From CAIOZW01 sp049317725 (GTDB taxonomy: Bacteria; Acidobacteriota; Blastocatellia; RBC074): a stretch of DNA of 64,000 nucleotides. The stretch's first letter is position 1. Each line of letters starts with the position of its first letter. The translations under genes were made by a program, and so were the position numbers. The stretch is from contig JBMOHS010000001.1 of NCBI GenBank assembly GCA_049317725.1, forward strand, positions 1 to 64,000, given 5' to 3'. Below are positions 1 through 11,891 of this stretch, piece after piece. The notes under the pieces were generated by a model. That model was not told the DNA's origin. It saw only the letters and a program-made list of their open reading frames with translations, and searched no databases.

Positions 1-495
1 GCGATCACCGTCGCCGTTCTTCCGGAAGCTGAGGAGGTCGACATTCGCATCGACGCCAAGGACCTACGGATCGATACCTTCTGCTCCTCCGGCCCCGGCG
101 GCCAATCGGTCAACACGACCTACTCCGCGGTGCGACTGACCCACCTCCCGTCCGGACTCGTCGTCTCGATGCAGGACGAGAAGTCGCAGATTAAGAACCG
201 GGAAAAGGCCATGCGCATTCTCCGCTCCCGCCTCCTCGAATTGGAGCAGCAGAAACAGCAGGAGGCCATCTCCGCCGAGCGTCGCTCGCAAGTCGGCACC
301 GGGGATCGATCCGAGAAGATTCGCACCTACAACTTCAAAGAGAATCGCGTGACCGATCACCGCATCGGCCTGACTCTTCACCAGCTCGACCTGATCATGG
401 AGGGGGGGATCGACGAGCTGATCGAGGCGGTCGTCACCCACTACCAGACGGAGAAGCTGAAACAGGAGACGGAACGCCAAGTGGCCATCGCCTAG
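1..495 (+). CDS. prfA: Peptide chain release factor 1, C-terminal part (cut by window start)
   Basis: The open frame runs from base 1 to a TAG stop and gives 164 residues, about the C-terminal half of RF1. The GGQ peptidyl-tRNA hydrolysis motif is at visible residues 33-35, inside [12 protein letters not shown]. It is followed by the conserved [11 protein letters not shown] stretch and the basic helical tail of bacterial RF1. RF1 ends translation at UAA and UAG codons. The PVT-type codon-recognition motif of domain 2 is not in the visible part, so RF1 rather than RF2 rests on the sequence around GGQ and on prmC following 28 bases downstream. PrmC methylates the glutamine of this GGQ. The start codon is outside the window. 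Confidence 0.95.
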   Translation, partial: AITVAVLPEAEEVDIRIDAKDLRIDTFCSSGPGGQSVNTTYSAVRLTHLPSGLVVSMQDEKSQIKNREKAMRILRSRLLELEQQKQQEAISAERRSQVGTGDRSEKIRTYNFKENRVTDHRIGLTLHQLDLIMEGGIDELIEAVVTHYQTEKLKQETERQVAIA

Positions 496-523
496 GAAGA
501 GGCGGTCAGGAGAGGCAGGCCCC

Positions 524-1420
524 ATGCCGACCTATGCGGAGACCTTGCGGGAGGCCGCGCAGCGGCTGCGGATGGCATCGGTGCCCAACGACCTGCTCGA
601 TGCCCAGTCCCTCCTCGCGCACACCCTTGGCCAAGACCGGACCTACCTGATTGTGCACTACCACGAAGAGGTGCCCACCGCGGTCCTCCCCGCATTCTGG
701 CGCTTCGTCGAACGGCGTTGTGCAGGGGAACCCCTGCAGTACATCACCGGGCGACAGGCCTTCTTCGGGCTCGACTTTGAAGTGACCTCAGCCGTTCTGA
801 TCCCCCGTCCGGAGACCGAACTGATCGTCGAGGAGATCCTGCGCTTGGCCAGCGCCGAGCAGTCGGGAGGGGAGGCGCAGAACCTGTCGCCACTGGTGAT
901 CGACGTGGGAACAGGCTCGGGATGCCTTGCCATCGCGATTGCCCGCGAGCTGCCGCAGGCACGAGTCTTGGCCGTGGACCGCTCCTTCGCGGCGCTCGAG
1001 GTTGCCGTTCGCAATGGACGTCGCCATCAAGTGACCGACCGCGTGCAGTGGATCGTCGGCGACCTGTTGGAGCCGGTCGAGGAGCGCCCGTTGGCTTGGG
1101 CGATCGTGTCGAATCCTCCCTATCTTGCCGTCGGAGAGATCGCCGGGTTGGCGCGCGAGGTGCGGGAGTGGGAGCCGCGGATGGCGCTGACGGATGGAGG
1201 AGATGGACTGGACTTTCACCGTCGATTGCTTCGAGAGGCGCCCAGCCGATTGGCCGAGGGTGGGTATCTCCTGATCGAACTGGGCTACCAACAGAGTGCC
1301 GCAGTTCTCGAAATGGTCGATCCCGAGACCTGGGAAGCGCCCCGGGTGCTCCCAGACCTGCAGGGAATTGCGCGAACCCTCGTGCTGCACCGCCACCGTA
1401 GCCCAAAGGACACCCCCTGA
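524..1420 (+). CDS. prmC: Release factor glutamine methyltransferase PrmC (HemK)
   Basis: This 298-residue AdoMet-dependent enzyme N5-methylates the glutamine of the GGQ motif in release factors. The N-terminal helical domain (about 1-75) precedes a Rossmann methyltransferase fold. The AdoMet loop DVGTGSG is at residues 127-133 and the catalytic NPPY at 197-200, as expected for HemK/PrmC. The length is normal for the family. The ATG at 524 is preceded by an AGGAGAGG stretch. The gene lies directly behind prfA, the gene of its substrate, a very common bacterial pairing and probably one transcript. Confidence 0.95.
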   Translation: MPTYAETLREAAQRLRMASVPNDLLDAQSLLAHTLGQDRTYLIVHYHEEVPTAVLPAFWRFVERRCAGEPLQYITGRQAFFGLDFEVTSAVLIPRPETELIVEEILRLASAEQSGGEAQNLSPLVIDVGTGSGCLAIAIARELPQARVLAVDRSFAALEVAVRNGRRHQVTDRVQWIVGDLLEPVEERPLAWAIVSNPPYLAVGEIAGLAREVREWEPRMALTDGGDGLDFHRRLLREAPSRLAEGGYLLIELGYQQSAAVLEMVDPETWEAPRVLPDLQGIARTLVLHRHRSPKDTP

Positions 1421-1421
1421 G

Positions 1422-2249
1422 ATGGCACGTCGACCCAGGACTCCCAGCTCACCGATCAATGACCTCGACCTGCGCCAGTGGCGGGAATATCCGGAGATTC
1501 TGACCGATTCGCTCTGGACCTTTCCGGAGAGGGATCGTTCCGGCGCCCACTTGGCGAACTACCACGGCAACTTCATTCCCCAGATCCCGCATCAGGCACT
1601 GCGCCGCTACTCCAAGAGTGGCGACGTCGTGCTCGACCCGTTTCTCGGATCGGGCACGACACTCATTGAGTGCCGCCGTCTGGGAAGGCACGGGATCGGG
1701 ATCGAACTCAATCGGGAGGTCGCGCAGGCCGCCCGCCACCGTATTGCCGAAGAGCCCGCGCCGGACTCGGTCTCGACCAGCGTTCTCGTCGGCGACAGCA
1801 GCGACCTCGAACGAACAAGTCGAAAGATCCAACGGCAACTTCGCCGGATCGGGCGCTCAGACGTGCAGCTCGCGCTGCTCCATCCCCCCTACCACTCGAT
1901 CATCCGCTTTTCCGACCATCCGGCAGATCTTTCGACGTGTACCGATCCTCAGGCATTTCTCGAACGATTTGCCCGGGTCGTCGACCTGACCAGCCGTTTC
2001 CTGGCCCCTAATCGCTACCTGGTCCTCGTCATCGGGGACTACTATGAGAAGGGGACTTGGACCCCGCTCGGTTTTCAATGCATGCAGACGGTCATGGAGC
2101 GGGGATATCGTCTCAAGAGCATCGTCATCAAGGATATGCAGGGAAACCGCGCCAAGCGCAACCTGACCAACATTTGGCGCTACCGCGCGCTCGCTGGCGG
2201 GTTCTACATCTTCAAGCACGAATACGTCTTCTTCTTCCAACGGGGATGA
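1422..2249 (+). CDS. DNA methyltransferase, N4-cytosine/N6-adenine type (orphan)
   Basis: The predicted 275-residue protein has a DNA modification methylase layout. AdoMet-binding motif I is DPFLGSGTT (residues 72-80), preceded by the motif X-like HGNFIPQIPHQALRRY. The catalytic motif IV position reads HPPY (154-157) where D/N/S-PPY is usual. Motifs I and then IV exclude the beta-class order. The ATG at 1422 sits one base after the prmC stop, so translation is probably coupled; an upstream in-frame extension would overlap prmC and is unlikely. No restriction endonuclease is adjacent, so I read it as an orphan methylase. Whether it acts on DNA, and at which site, cannot be told from sequence. 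Confidence 0.8.
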   Translation: MARRPRTPSSPINDLDLRQWREYPEILTDSLWTFPERDRSGAHLANYHGNFIPQIPHQALRRYSKSGDVVLDPFLGSGTTLIECRRLGRHGIGIELNREVAQAARHRIAEEPAPDSVSTSVLVGDSSDLERTSRKIQRQLRRIGRSDVQLALLHPPYHSIIRFSDHPADLSTCTDPQAFLERFARVVDLTSRFLAPNRYLVLVIGDYYEKGTWTPLGFQCMQTVMERGYRLKSIVIKDMQGNRAKRNLTNIWRYRALAGGFYIFKHEYVFFFQRG

Positions 2250-2267
2250 CGCGTGCCGAAGACGCCT

Positions 2268-3377
2268 CTAGCGTTGTGGGGGCGGACTGTCGGGCGGATC
2301 GTCGACAATCCGGATATCGGTCTCGAATTTCCGATAGAACTTGAAATAGAGCAGGTTGCGAAAGTACCTTCGCTGGCGCCGATCGGCAATGATGAATTCC
2401 GCGCGGATGGGGAGGAGGAAGTCGACTTCGAGGCCGCGCAGTTTGATCGTGTCGTAATCGACTGAGCTCTCGGAGTTGGTGACGGGATATCCCGCGGGGA
2501 GCTGATCGACGGCTTGATCAATGCGCAAGACTTGACGGGTCTCTTCATCGATCCAGATGGTCCCACTGTACCCGACAATGATGGTGCGGGCACCCTCGGC
2601 GGTGACGCTCAGTTTGGAAAACTCCTGATCGACAGTAAAGTCATAGAGCGCCGTGGCGCGGTTCCCGAGCCGATCCTTCCCGGCCAGCTTGAAGCGGGTG
2701 CGCGTCTCCGGATCGAAGAGCGAGGCGAGGCCCGAGGCGAAATCCCCGGTGGAGTAGGCGCCGCCGGTCTGTTCGAGGGGTCGCGTGACGGGACGTCCGA
2801 CGGCATTGATCGGTTTGTAGCTCTCGCGGCGGCGGTTGTAGGTCAGTTCATAGGTGAGGACGTCGGCCTTGTCCCAGGCGCCACGGGCCTCGAAGTCGTA
2901 GTAGCGCTCGACCACTTGCTGGCAGATGAAGTCAGGCAGTTCATCGAGATAGTCGCGGACGGCAGTCCGGGTCTCCTCCAGAAACCGATCGACGGGAGGT
3001 GGTCCAATCGGGACGATCTTTCCACCGGCGTTGACGAGCGCTTCACCCTGGCGACGCAGGGTGTTGAGGAGGTGTTGGTGGGCGCCATTGGCCCGCAATC
3101 GCTTGATCGCCTCTGGGTTGGGATCGAAGGCAATTCCAATCCGGCTGAGATGAGCGGCGAGATCCGCCTCGGTCAGATTGCGACCGACGGAGCGACGCAG
3201 GAGGGTAATCAGCTCGGGGAGCGTCACCGGATGGTCGGGCAGCGAGGGCAGTTGGAGTCCTTGCCCGGAAGCTCCCCCGATTGTTCCGAGAGGCAGAAGC
3301 TGACCGAGAACCAACATCGCGAGCAACAAGGTTCGGATCAAGGGGCGGCTTGGCTTCCTGTTGATCATTGGGGTCAT
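2268..3377 (-). CDS. Secreted protein of unknown function
   Basis: The 369-residue product begins with a basic N-terminus and a hydrophobic stretch ending near SGQ (about residues 14-39), a good Sec signal peptide. The rest is soluble. From about residue 215 it alternates strands such as [19 protein letters not shown], which resembles the LolA/RseB-like outer-membrane lipoprotein fold; this is only a pattern impression. The C-terminus ends in a proline-rich [11 protein letters not shown]. An AAGGAG ribosome site seven bases upstream supports the ATG at 3377 over the in-frame ATG four codons later. It is convergent with the methyltransferase gene and divergent from the propeller gene. Function unknown. 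Confidence 0.75.
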   Translation of the reverse strand: MTPMINRKPSRPLIRTLLLAMLVLGQLLPLGTIGGASGQGLQLPSLPDHPVTLPELITLLRRSVGRNLTEADLAAHLSRIGIAFDPNPEAIKRLRANGAHQHLLNTLRRQGEALVNAGGKIVPIGPPPVDRFLEETRTAVRDYLDELPDFICQQVVERYYDFEARGAWDKADVLTYELTYNRRRESYKPINAVGRPVTRPLEQTGGAYSTGDFASGLASLFDPETRTRFKLAGKDRLGNRATALYDFTVDQEFSKLSVTAEGARTIIVGYSGTIWIDEETRQVLRIDQAVDQLPAGYPVTNSESSVDYDTIKLRGLEVDFLLPIRAEFIIADRRQRRYFRNLLYFKFYRKFETDIRIVDDPPDSPPPQR

Positions 3378-3559
3378 GATTGGGCTCCTTCATCGATTCC
3401 CGGACGTGCCCGAGCGGTTGTCTCGTCCGCTGTCGGCGCGTTTGTCCGGCTTCCCAGACGAGAGGTATCATTGTTTCCTATCGTTGCGGTCTTTTCAACC
3501 GCGTGCCCCGCGAAGTTCGCGTGGCAATTGGTCCGCCTTGGGAGAGATCAACGGATGAT

Positions 3560-3585
3560 GCGTCGTGAGGTGCTACTGACGACGC
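3560..3585 (+). other. Inverted repeat directly before the ribosome site of the propeller gene
   Basis: GCGTCGT (3560-3566) and ACGACGC (3579-3585) form a perfect 7-bp stem with a 12-base loop. The GC- and purine-rich ribosome site GGGGGAGGG starts at the next base, and the TTG start follows at 3602. Such a hairpin could act in the leader RNA or be an operator. The rest of the 3378-3601 divergent gap shows no other feature I can support. Confidence 0.3.
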
Positions 3586-3601
3586 GGGGGAGGGTGCTGT
3601 C

Positions 3602-5980
3602 TTGGGCGAGTGGAGATGGATCAAGCTGATGACGGGCACGTGGACGTGGCTCATGCTCCTCTGCCTGCTTCTCCTGGAAGAGGGCAATGGAAAGCGGGCA
3701 GTGGTTCACGCCGTCGCGCAGGACCGTGCCACTCAGGAGCCGGCTCGCCGGACAGACGGAGAGGCGGCCAACACGGCTCCCCCCAAAGAGTCCTTGGTCA
3801 ACCGCGCCACGCTCCCGGCCGGGATCGACACGGTCTCGAACCATGCTGGGTGGACTTGGCTTGTCACCGGCCCTTTCGGGGGAGACGTCACGACTTTGGC
3901 GATCGACCCTCGGAATCCAGAACGGATGTTGGCTGGAACGGCCGATGGAGTCCTCTTCCAATCGATCGACGGTGGCGAGACTTGGCGCAGTCTCCAACCA
4001 GGGATCGAGTCTCCCGGTGCAACCATCACCGTCATCCACTTCGATCGAACACAACAAGGAAGGATCTACGTCGGCGTCAACCCGGTCGTCTCGACACGAG
4101 ACCGGATGACTGGCGCTCCCATCGGAGGCGTCTTCATCAGCGAGGATGAGGGGCAAAGCTGGCGTGCAGTGGAGGCGCTGCGGGGCTTCGCGATCCGAGA
4201 TTTGGCTCAATCGGCCAGCCACCCATCGACGCTCGTTGCCGCCGCTTTCCACGGGCTTTTCCGCTCGCGAAATCGTGGGGACGACTGGGAGCGTGTCACG
4301 CCAGAGGCACACCGTGACCTTCGCGCAGGGATCCACTCCACGGCCATCGATCCGCGAGATCCCAACACCCTCTACGTTGGCACCCATCATCTTCCCTGGA
4401 AGACGATGGATGGAGGTTCGACCTGGTCCCTGGCTGGTTCTGCTGAGAGAGGGATGATCGATGACTCCGACATCTTCTCGATCCATCTTGACGAGACGGC
4501 ACCGGAGACCGTTCTCATGAGCGCCTGCAGCGGCATCTATCGCTCCCTGGATGGCAGTCGGCGTTGGACGAAGTTTCAGGGGATCCCTTTTTCGAGCCGG
4601 CGTACCCATCACATCTTCGCCCACCCCACCCGACCCGAGCAACTCTTCGCCGCGACGACCGAGGGACTGTGGGTTTCGCTGGCAGGCGGCGCGACGGAGA
4701 GCTGGCGGCGCGTCACCCCGGAACGATTGATCGTCAACCGGGTCGCGATCCATCCCGCACGGCCCGATCGGGTCTTCCTGGCAACAGAAGACCAGGGAGT
4801 TCTGCGGAGTATGGACGGGGGGCAGACCTTCACTCCCAGCCGTGATGGCTTCATTCATCGCCAGGTCAGCGCACTTGTCGCCGACAGAGAGGTCCCGGGC
4901 CGTGTCTACGCGGGAGTCCTCTTCGATCAGGGGGAGAGTGGTCTCTTCCTCAGCATCGATGGTGGGCTTCGCTGGGAACGATCGATGGCCGGACTGGAAG
5001 CTGAGGACGTCTACTCGATTCACCAATCCTCAGAGGTCGGCCAACGACTCTACGTGGGAACGAATCGGGGCCTTTTCCGCTCGGACGATCGCGGGCGCCA
5101 TTGGCGGCGTGTCGCGCTCACTCCCCTCGCGTCGATTCCGCAAACTCCCACGGCGCGCCCCGTTCGCGCCACGCCCCAACGCCCGGGGAGCAGAGCGGGC
5201 TTGGCCAAGCGAACTGCGGCCCCACCCTCTCGTCCGCTCAAGATTGATCTGCGAGACCAGGTCTACTCGATCATCCCGCTGACGCCAACGGCCGATCCAC
5301 ACGCGGAGCGAGCCGAGGCTCCCCCCCGCAGATCTATCGCGCGGACGTGGCTGCTCGCCGCCACTTGGGAGGGGCTTTTCCTCACGGAAGAAGAGACCCA
5401 GGGTTGGCGCCGGCTTCGACTGACCGAGCCCAGTCGTCTCTCCCGCGAGCCCCATATCCACACCGTCATCACTCACCCCAAACTCCCAGGGTGGATTCTC
5501 ATCGGCACCGACGCAGGAATCTTCCTCTCCACCAACAATGGCCACAGCTTCATCCGAAGACCAAATCCGGACCCTCACGCCCGGATCCGCCGCCTGGCCA
5601 TACACCCGGGCACTCCTCCAGCTCTCTATGCCGGTACCTCGGCAGGTTTCTTCCGTTCTTTTGACGGGGGGGAGACGTGGGAGGGTCGTGGAGGGGGAAT
5701 GCCACTCCAGACAGATATTGGCGCCTTGCTCTGGGAGGAGCGCGCCCCAGATCAACTCTATGTCGCCGATGACTTGCGCGGGACCATCTACTACTCCGCC
5801 GACGCGGGCACCAATTGGGAACCCTTTGCGCTCGATCGCCTGCCCAGCCGACTGGTCCGCTCTCTGATCGTCGATCCGTTCAATCCTGGGAGGCTCTACC
5901 TTGGAACCTTCTCCGGTGGAGTCTATGTCCTGCAACGACCGCCCTTGGCGACAGAGGGCCCGGCTGGTTCAGTTCGATGA
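3602..5980 (+). CDS. Secreted multi-Asp-box (BNR) beta-propeller protein
   Basis: The 792-residue protein has an N-terminal hydrophobic export segment (about residues 10-25) followed by propeller repeats. I count eleven Asp-box motifs of the S-x-D-x-G-x-x-W kind, for example SIDGGETW, SEDEGQSW, TMDGGSTW, SIDGGLRW, SFDGGETW and SADAGTNW. Such boxes occur in sialidases, sortilin/Vps10-like and Ycf48-like propellers; no catalytic sialidase residues are evident, so a structural or binding role outside the cytoplasm is more likely. A low-complexity Pro/Arg-rich insert lies around residues 515-550. The start is a TTG with GGGAGG eight bases upstream; an ATG nine codons later (3629) is the alternative. 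The end overlaps the convergent TPR gene by 12 bases. Confidence 0.85.
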   Translation: MGEWRWIKLMTGTWTWLMLLCLLLLEEGNGKRAVVHAVAQDRATQEPARRTDGEAANTAPPKESLVNRATLPAGIDTVSNHAGWTWLVTGPFGGDVTTLAIDPRNPERMLAGTADGVLFQSIDGGETWRSLQPGIESPGATITVIHFDRTQQGRIYVGVNPVVSTRDRMTGAPIGGVFISEDEGQSWRAVEALRGFAIRDLAQSASHPSTLVAAAFHGLFRSRNRGDDWERVTPEAHRDLRAGIHSTAIDPRDPNTLYVGTHHLPWKTMDGGSTWSLAGSAERGMIDDSDIFSIHLDETAPETVLMSACSGIYRSLDGSRRWTKFQGIPFSSRRTHHIFAHPTRPEQLFAATTEGLWVSLAGGATESWRRVTPERLIVNRVAIHPARPDRVFLATEDQGVLRSMDGGQTFTPSRDGFIHRQVSALVADREVPGRVYAGVLFDQGESGLFLSIDGGLRWERSMAGLEAEDVYSIHQSSEVGQRLYVGTNRGLFRSDDRGRHWRRVALTPLASIPQTPTARPVRATPQRPGSRAGLAKRTAAPPSRPLKIDLRDQVYSIIPLTPTADPHAERAEAPPRRSIARTWLLAATWEGLFLTEEETQGWRRLRLTEPSRLSREPHIHTVITHPKLPGWILIGTDAGIFLSTNNGHSFIRRPNPDPHARIRRLAIHPGTPPALYAGTSAGFFRSFDGGETWEGRGGGMPLQTDIGALLWEERAPDQLYVADDLRGTIYYSADAGTNWEPFALDRLPSRLVRSLIVDPFNPGRLYLGTFSGGVYVLQRPPLATEGPAGSVR

Positions 5981-7087
5981 CCGGGACCCGGTTCGCTCTC
6001 GAATCCGCTTGAGCACTTGCCGGACCTGTTCGGCGTCGGGCTCCCCACCCGCTACCTGCAGGTAGGCCTCGAGCTGCTCTCCCGCACGGACCAACTGATC
6101 CTGGCGCAGGTACCAGTTGAAGAGAATTTTGCGTCCATACGCAAAAGCACTTCCGCCTAGCGCAATCGCGCGCGCCACCTCTTTCTCGGCGCGCTCCAAA
6201 TCGGGCGTCTGCCGAGAGAGATAGGCAATGCCCAACTGAAGATGGGCCATCGGGTAACTATCCTCAAGGCGGCATCCCGCCTCCAATTCCCGGATGGCCT
6301 CCTCGTACTGGCGTTGTCCAACGTAGAGAATTCCGAGATTGATGTGTGGCAGGACAAATTTCGGATTGATCTGCAATGCGCGCTCGAAGTGGGCGCGTGC
6401 CTCTTCCGGTCGGTCGAGCAGGAGATATTGCTCTCCGAGCTTGTTGATCGCCAACAGATAGTCTGGGTGGAGCTGAAGGGCTTTCTGAAAGAGGGCCAAG
6501 GCCTCGGTCGGCTTCTTCTCCTGGGCTCGTTTGAGCCCCTTCTCATAGTTCTTCCGGGCCTCACGAGAGACGTCCTGCAGATCAGCAACCGAAAGCAGCC
6601 TTCCCTTTGGCGCAGCGACGATCTCGGCATCTGGGCTGCGCAAGGTGACTTGGGCGAGAACGGCGCGTGAGAAGTTCCCGAAGAGCTCGACCGTCTCCTG
6701 GGTCGTCTCAAAACGGCGGGTTTGATCGGCGGGCACGAGAATGCGGTAGGTTCCACTCGGCAACTGACCGAACTCGAAGTTGCCCCCTGTATCGGTAAAG
6801 GTCTCCCCGGCCATGCCGCCAGTGCTCACTTCGAGGATGACCCGCACGCGCTGATCCGGGAGGGTCCCCGAGGGCATGTAGAGCCGACCTCGAATGGAAT
6901 GGGTAACCCCAGTGGCTCGCCCCGTCGCAGGGGGACTTGCCCCTTGTCCGCCTCCAGCGGTCTGCGCTACCCCGGTCAAGCTCGCCGAAACAATCCACAA
7001 GAATGGCACAACCAGACCAGCCCACTGACGATGGCCACCCGGCCTTCCCCCTGTCCAACGGATCGTTCTCATCCTTGTGGCTGGCAT
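5969..7087 (-). CDS. Secreted TPR protein with carboxypeptidase-regulatory-like domain
   Basis: The predicted product has about 372 residues. A signal peptide (hydrophobic VVPFLWIVSASLTGVA) is followed by a beta-sandwich segment of the carboxypeptidase regulatory/CnaB kind (RGRLYMPSGT, GGNFEFGQLPSGTYRI), and then tetratricopeptide repeats from about residue 190 (NYEKGLKRAQ, AINKLGEQYLLLDRPEEA, PHINLGILYVGQ, AHLQLGIAYLS). TPRs mediate protein contacts; the partner is unknown. I chose the ATG at 7087 because AAGGAGG lies ten bases upstream; a GTG at 7117 would add ten residues but lacks a site. It shares 12 bases with the convergent propeller gene and follows HU on the same strand. Confidence 0.8.
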   Translation of the reverse strand: MPATRMRTIRWTGGRPGGHRQWAGLVVPFLWIVSASLTGVAQTAGGGQGASPPATGRATGVTHSIRGRLYMPSGTLPDQRVRVILEVSTGGMAGETFTDTGGNFEFGQLPSGTYRILVPADQTRRFETTQETVELFGNFSRAVLAQVTLRSPDAEIVAAPKGRLLSVADLQDVSREARKNYEKGLKRAQEKKPTEALALFQKALQLHPDYLLAINKLGEQYLLLDRPEEARAHFERALQINPKFVLPHINLGILYVGQRQYEEAIRELEAGCRLEDSYPMAHLQLGIAYLSRQTPDLERAEKEVARAIALGGSAFAYGRKILFNWYLRQDQLVRAGEQLEAYLQVAGGEPDAEQVRQVLKRIRERTGSRSSN

Positions 7088-7218
7088 CCGATCGTCGCCT
7101 CCTTGGGTGCTGACCACTGCTCTTAAAAAAGGGGATTCGTCACCGATGACTGCCGGATCTCTTCCGCTGCCGGGCAGTTCGGTCAGCGACCGAATCGACA
7201 GCCACGCCTTGCCTTCGC

Positions 7219-7530
7219 TCAGTCGAGACCTTCTGGCTCTTCGCCCCCGGCAGAGGGCAGGTTGATCAACTCTTTCAACTCTTTCCCAGGCTTGAAATAG
7301 GGAATTCTCTTGGCGGGGATATCGACCGACTCGCCAGTCTTGGGATTGCGCCCGCGTCGGGACGACCGCTGTCGAACCCGGAACGACCCAAATCCGCGCA
7401 ACTCAACCTTCTCCCCGCGATTGAGGGCCTCGACGAGGCTGCGCAGAACCTCCTCGACGATCACTTCCGAATCTTTTTTGGTCAGGTCAACGACACGCGC
7501 GACCTCATTCACCAAATCAGCCTTCGTCAT
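7219..7530 (-). CDS. HU/IHF-family DNA-binding protein
   Basis: The 103-residue product starts with the typical MTKADLVNEVA and carries the HU/IHF core GFGSFRVRQRSSRRGRNP followed by PAKRIPYFKPGKELKE. It should dimerise and bend DNA as a nucleoid protein. The tail GGEEPEGLD is an acidic extension beyond the usual ~90 residues. The chosen ATG (7530) has GGGAGG four bases upstream and matches the family N-terminus; an ATG ten codons earlier would add an untypical MARADPKGGT. It lies 34 bases downstream of sppA and is probably in one operon with it. HU and IHF subunits cannot be separated by eye. Confidence 0.92.
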   Translation of the reverse strand: MTKADLVNEVARVVDLTKKDSEVIVEEVLRSLVEALNRGEKVELRGFGSFRVRQRSSRRGRNPKTGESVDIPAKRIPYFKPGKELKELINLPSAGGEEPEGLD

Positions 7531-7564
7531 CGTTCCTCCCTTCGGGTCAGCGCGTGCCATCGCT

Positions 7565-8515
<951 letters not shown>

Positions 8516-8648
8516 GGAGATCACCTATCGAGGAGAGACCAGCGAAGAGAAAGAGGAGTCAACGGGAGACTGCCCGGAGAGCGTCCATTCTCCCCGGGCA
8601 GTCCGATCGTATTCTCCCTTGATTGCCAAACCGACCCCAATCCTCGGA

Positions 8649-10577
<1,929 letters not shown>

Positions 10578-10740
10578 GGAAAGTGGACTTCCTCCTGAAG
10601 AAACTACCCGAGTCGCACACGCAACCCGGTTGGCAGCGGTCAATCTGACCATTCTGGTCATCGACGACGTTCATCGACAAAACCTGACCGATGAAATCTG
10701 ATCGAAAGGAACGACCCACTGCATGGCAAACTGAACTTTC

Positions 10741-10769
10741 ATCATACTCCTCCCCCGGTTCTTTGCCAA
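10741..10769 (-). promoter_or_regulatory. Probable sigma70 promoter of rpsA
   Basis: Reading the minus strand, TTGGCA (10769-10764) and TATGAT (10746-10741) each match the -35/-10 consensus at five of six positions and are separated by exactly 17 bases. Transcription should begin near 10734, leaving a leader of about 157 bases before the rpsA ATG. It lies downstream of ispH, so rpsA need not depend on ispH transcription. Confidence 0.6.
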
Positions 10770-10780
10770 TGATCAGCGAA

Positions 10781-10813
10781 CAAAAGAGGGGCAAAAGAGG
10801 GGCAAAAGAGGGG
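10781..10813. repeat. Three exact copies of an 11-bp tandem repeat
   Basis: The unit CAAAAGAGGGG occurs three times head to tail in the ispH-rpsA gap, just upstream of the rpsA promoter. It is non-coding. It may be a simple slippage array or a protein-binding site. Confidence 0.85.
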
Positions 10814-10841
10814 CTGGAGTGCGCCCGTCGAAAAGATTGGG

Positions 10842-11711
10842 TCAGGACGCCAGCGCCGGCTCAGGCGCCTCGACCGCCAGCCGACGAAGACGTTCGACCA
10901 CCTGCTGGATCATCCAGTCAGGTGTCGAGGCACCCGCACTGACTCCGACCCGACGGACTCCCCGCAAGGTTGCGGGATCGATCTCACTGGACGTCTCGAT
11001 GAGAAACGAGGCGGGACAATGCTCCCGCGCTGCCTCGACCAATTTGTTGCTGTTGGCGCTGTGACGCCCGCCGATGACGAGGAGCAGGTCAACTTCGCGT
11101 GAGAGACTCCGGACGGCCTTCTGGTTCTCTTCGGTGGCGTCGCAGATGGTCTCACAGACCTTGACCTCAGGGGCTCTTTCGCGCAGGGCGTCAATGACCA
11201 GCTGATATTTTCGCGGGCTGATCGTCGTCTGGGCAATGACACCGATTTTCTGAAGGGGAGGCAACGCGCGCACCTCGTCGACCGTCTTGACGGCATAGCC
11301 CTGATCGTGGATATACCCAAGGATGCCACGAATCTCCGGGTGGTCCTTGTCGCCAACGATGACGACCGTATAGCCATCGCGGTGGAGTTCTATCGCCTTG
11401 CGCTGGGAGTAGTGGACGTAGGGACAGGTGCCGTCCATGATGCGGAGTCCGCGCGACTTGAGTTCGTCGTAGGCTTGCGGGGCAACACCGTGCGCCCGGA
11501 TGATGACAGTGCCAGAGGTGGGAAGGTCGGACTGATCAGCGACGCGGATGCCATCACGCTGGAGGCGTTCGATCTCCTGCGTGTTGTGAATGAGAGGGCC
11601 GAGGGTGACGACAGGTTCTCCAGGATTCTTCTCGATGGCGCGGTAAGCCATGTCGACCGCGCGTTTGACCCCCATACAGAACCCAAGACTCTCTGCCAAG
11701 ACGATTTCCAT
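10842..11711 (-). CDS. ispH: 4-hydroxy-3-methylbut-2-enyl diphosphate reductase
   Basis: IspH (LytB) is the last enzyme of the MEP isoprenoid pathway and converts HMBPP to IPP and DMAPP. The 289-residue product carries the three iron-sulfur cysteines in their expected settings: GFCMGVKRAVD (Cys12), DGTCPYVHYSQ and TICDATEENQ. Other family segments are RAHGVAP, GDKDHPE, IGGRHSANSNKL and GVSAGASTPDW. The ATG at 11711 gives the canonical MEIVLAESLGFC; a GTG at 11729 would add six residues. A GAGAGGA site lies seven bases upstream. It is followed by rpsA, a common neighbour. Confidence 0.96.
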   Translation of the reverse strand: MEIVLAESLGFCMGVKRAVDMAYRAIEKNPGEPVVTLGPLIHNTQEIERLQRDGIRVADQSDLPTSGTVIIRAHGVAPQAYDELKSRGLRIMDGTCPYVHYSQRKAIELHRDGYTVVIVGDKDHPEIRGILGYIHDQGYAVKTVDEVRALPPLQKIGVIAQTTISPRKYQLVIDALRERAPEVKVCETICDATEENQKAVRSLSREVDLLLVIGGRHSANSNKLVEAAREHCPASFLIETSSEIDPATLRGVRRVGVSAGASTPDWMIQQVVERLRRLAVEAPEPALAS

Positions 11712-11730
11712 AGCTGAATCCTCTCTCACC

Positions 11731-11760
11731 TTCCAATCTAACTTTCCAATCTAACTTTCC
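11731..11760. repeat. 13-bp tandem repeat upstream of ispH
   Basis: TTCCAATCTAACT is present at 11731-11743 and 11744-11756, and a third copy begins at 11757 (TTCCAAC) before it decays. On the minus strand each unit contains a TTAGATT string that resembles a -10 box, 20 to 50 bases from the ispH start. Confidence 0.8.
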
Positions 11761-11891
11761 AACTACTGCACGGTTCTGACCTGCCAGACATCTCCTCATG
11801 AAGGTCCGAACTGGTTTCGCTGTTGTCGAACGACCCGAATCGTGGCATGTCCAAGAGCGGACGACGTACCGTTCGGAGAGTTCCCCCAAAA

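Noticed and set aside
3548..5026. Long minus-strand open frame of 492 codons opposite the propeller gene
   Set aside because: Its protein has no family pattern, and the plus strand carries regular Asp-box repeats and a signal peptide. GC-rich coding sequence often leaves the antisense frame open.
7179..7195. Perfect 7-bp hairpin (TTCGGTC/GACCGAA) just after HU as a terminator
   Set aside because: No T-run follows the stem on the minus strand. The nearest T-run is about 50 bases further, so it does not fit an intrinsic terminator.
10781..10813. CRISPR-like array
   Set aside because: Units of 8-13 bp repeated head to tail without spacers are simple tandem repeats, not CRISPR. The same holds for the other arrays.
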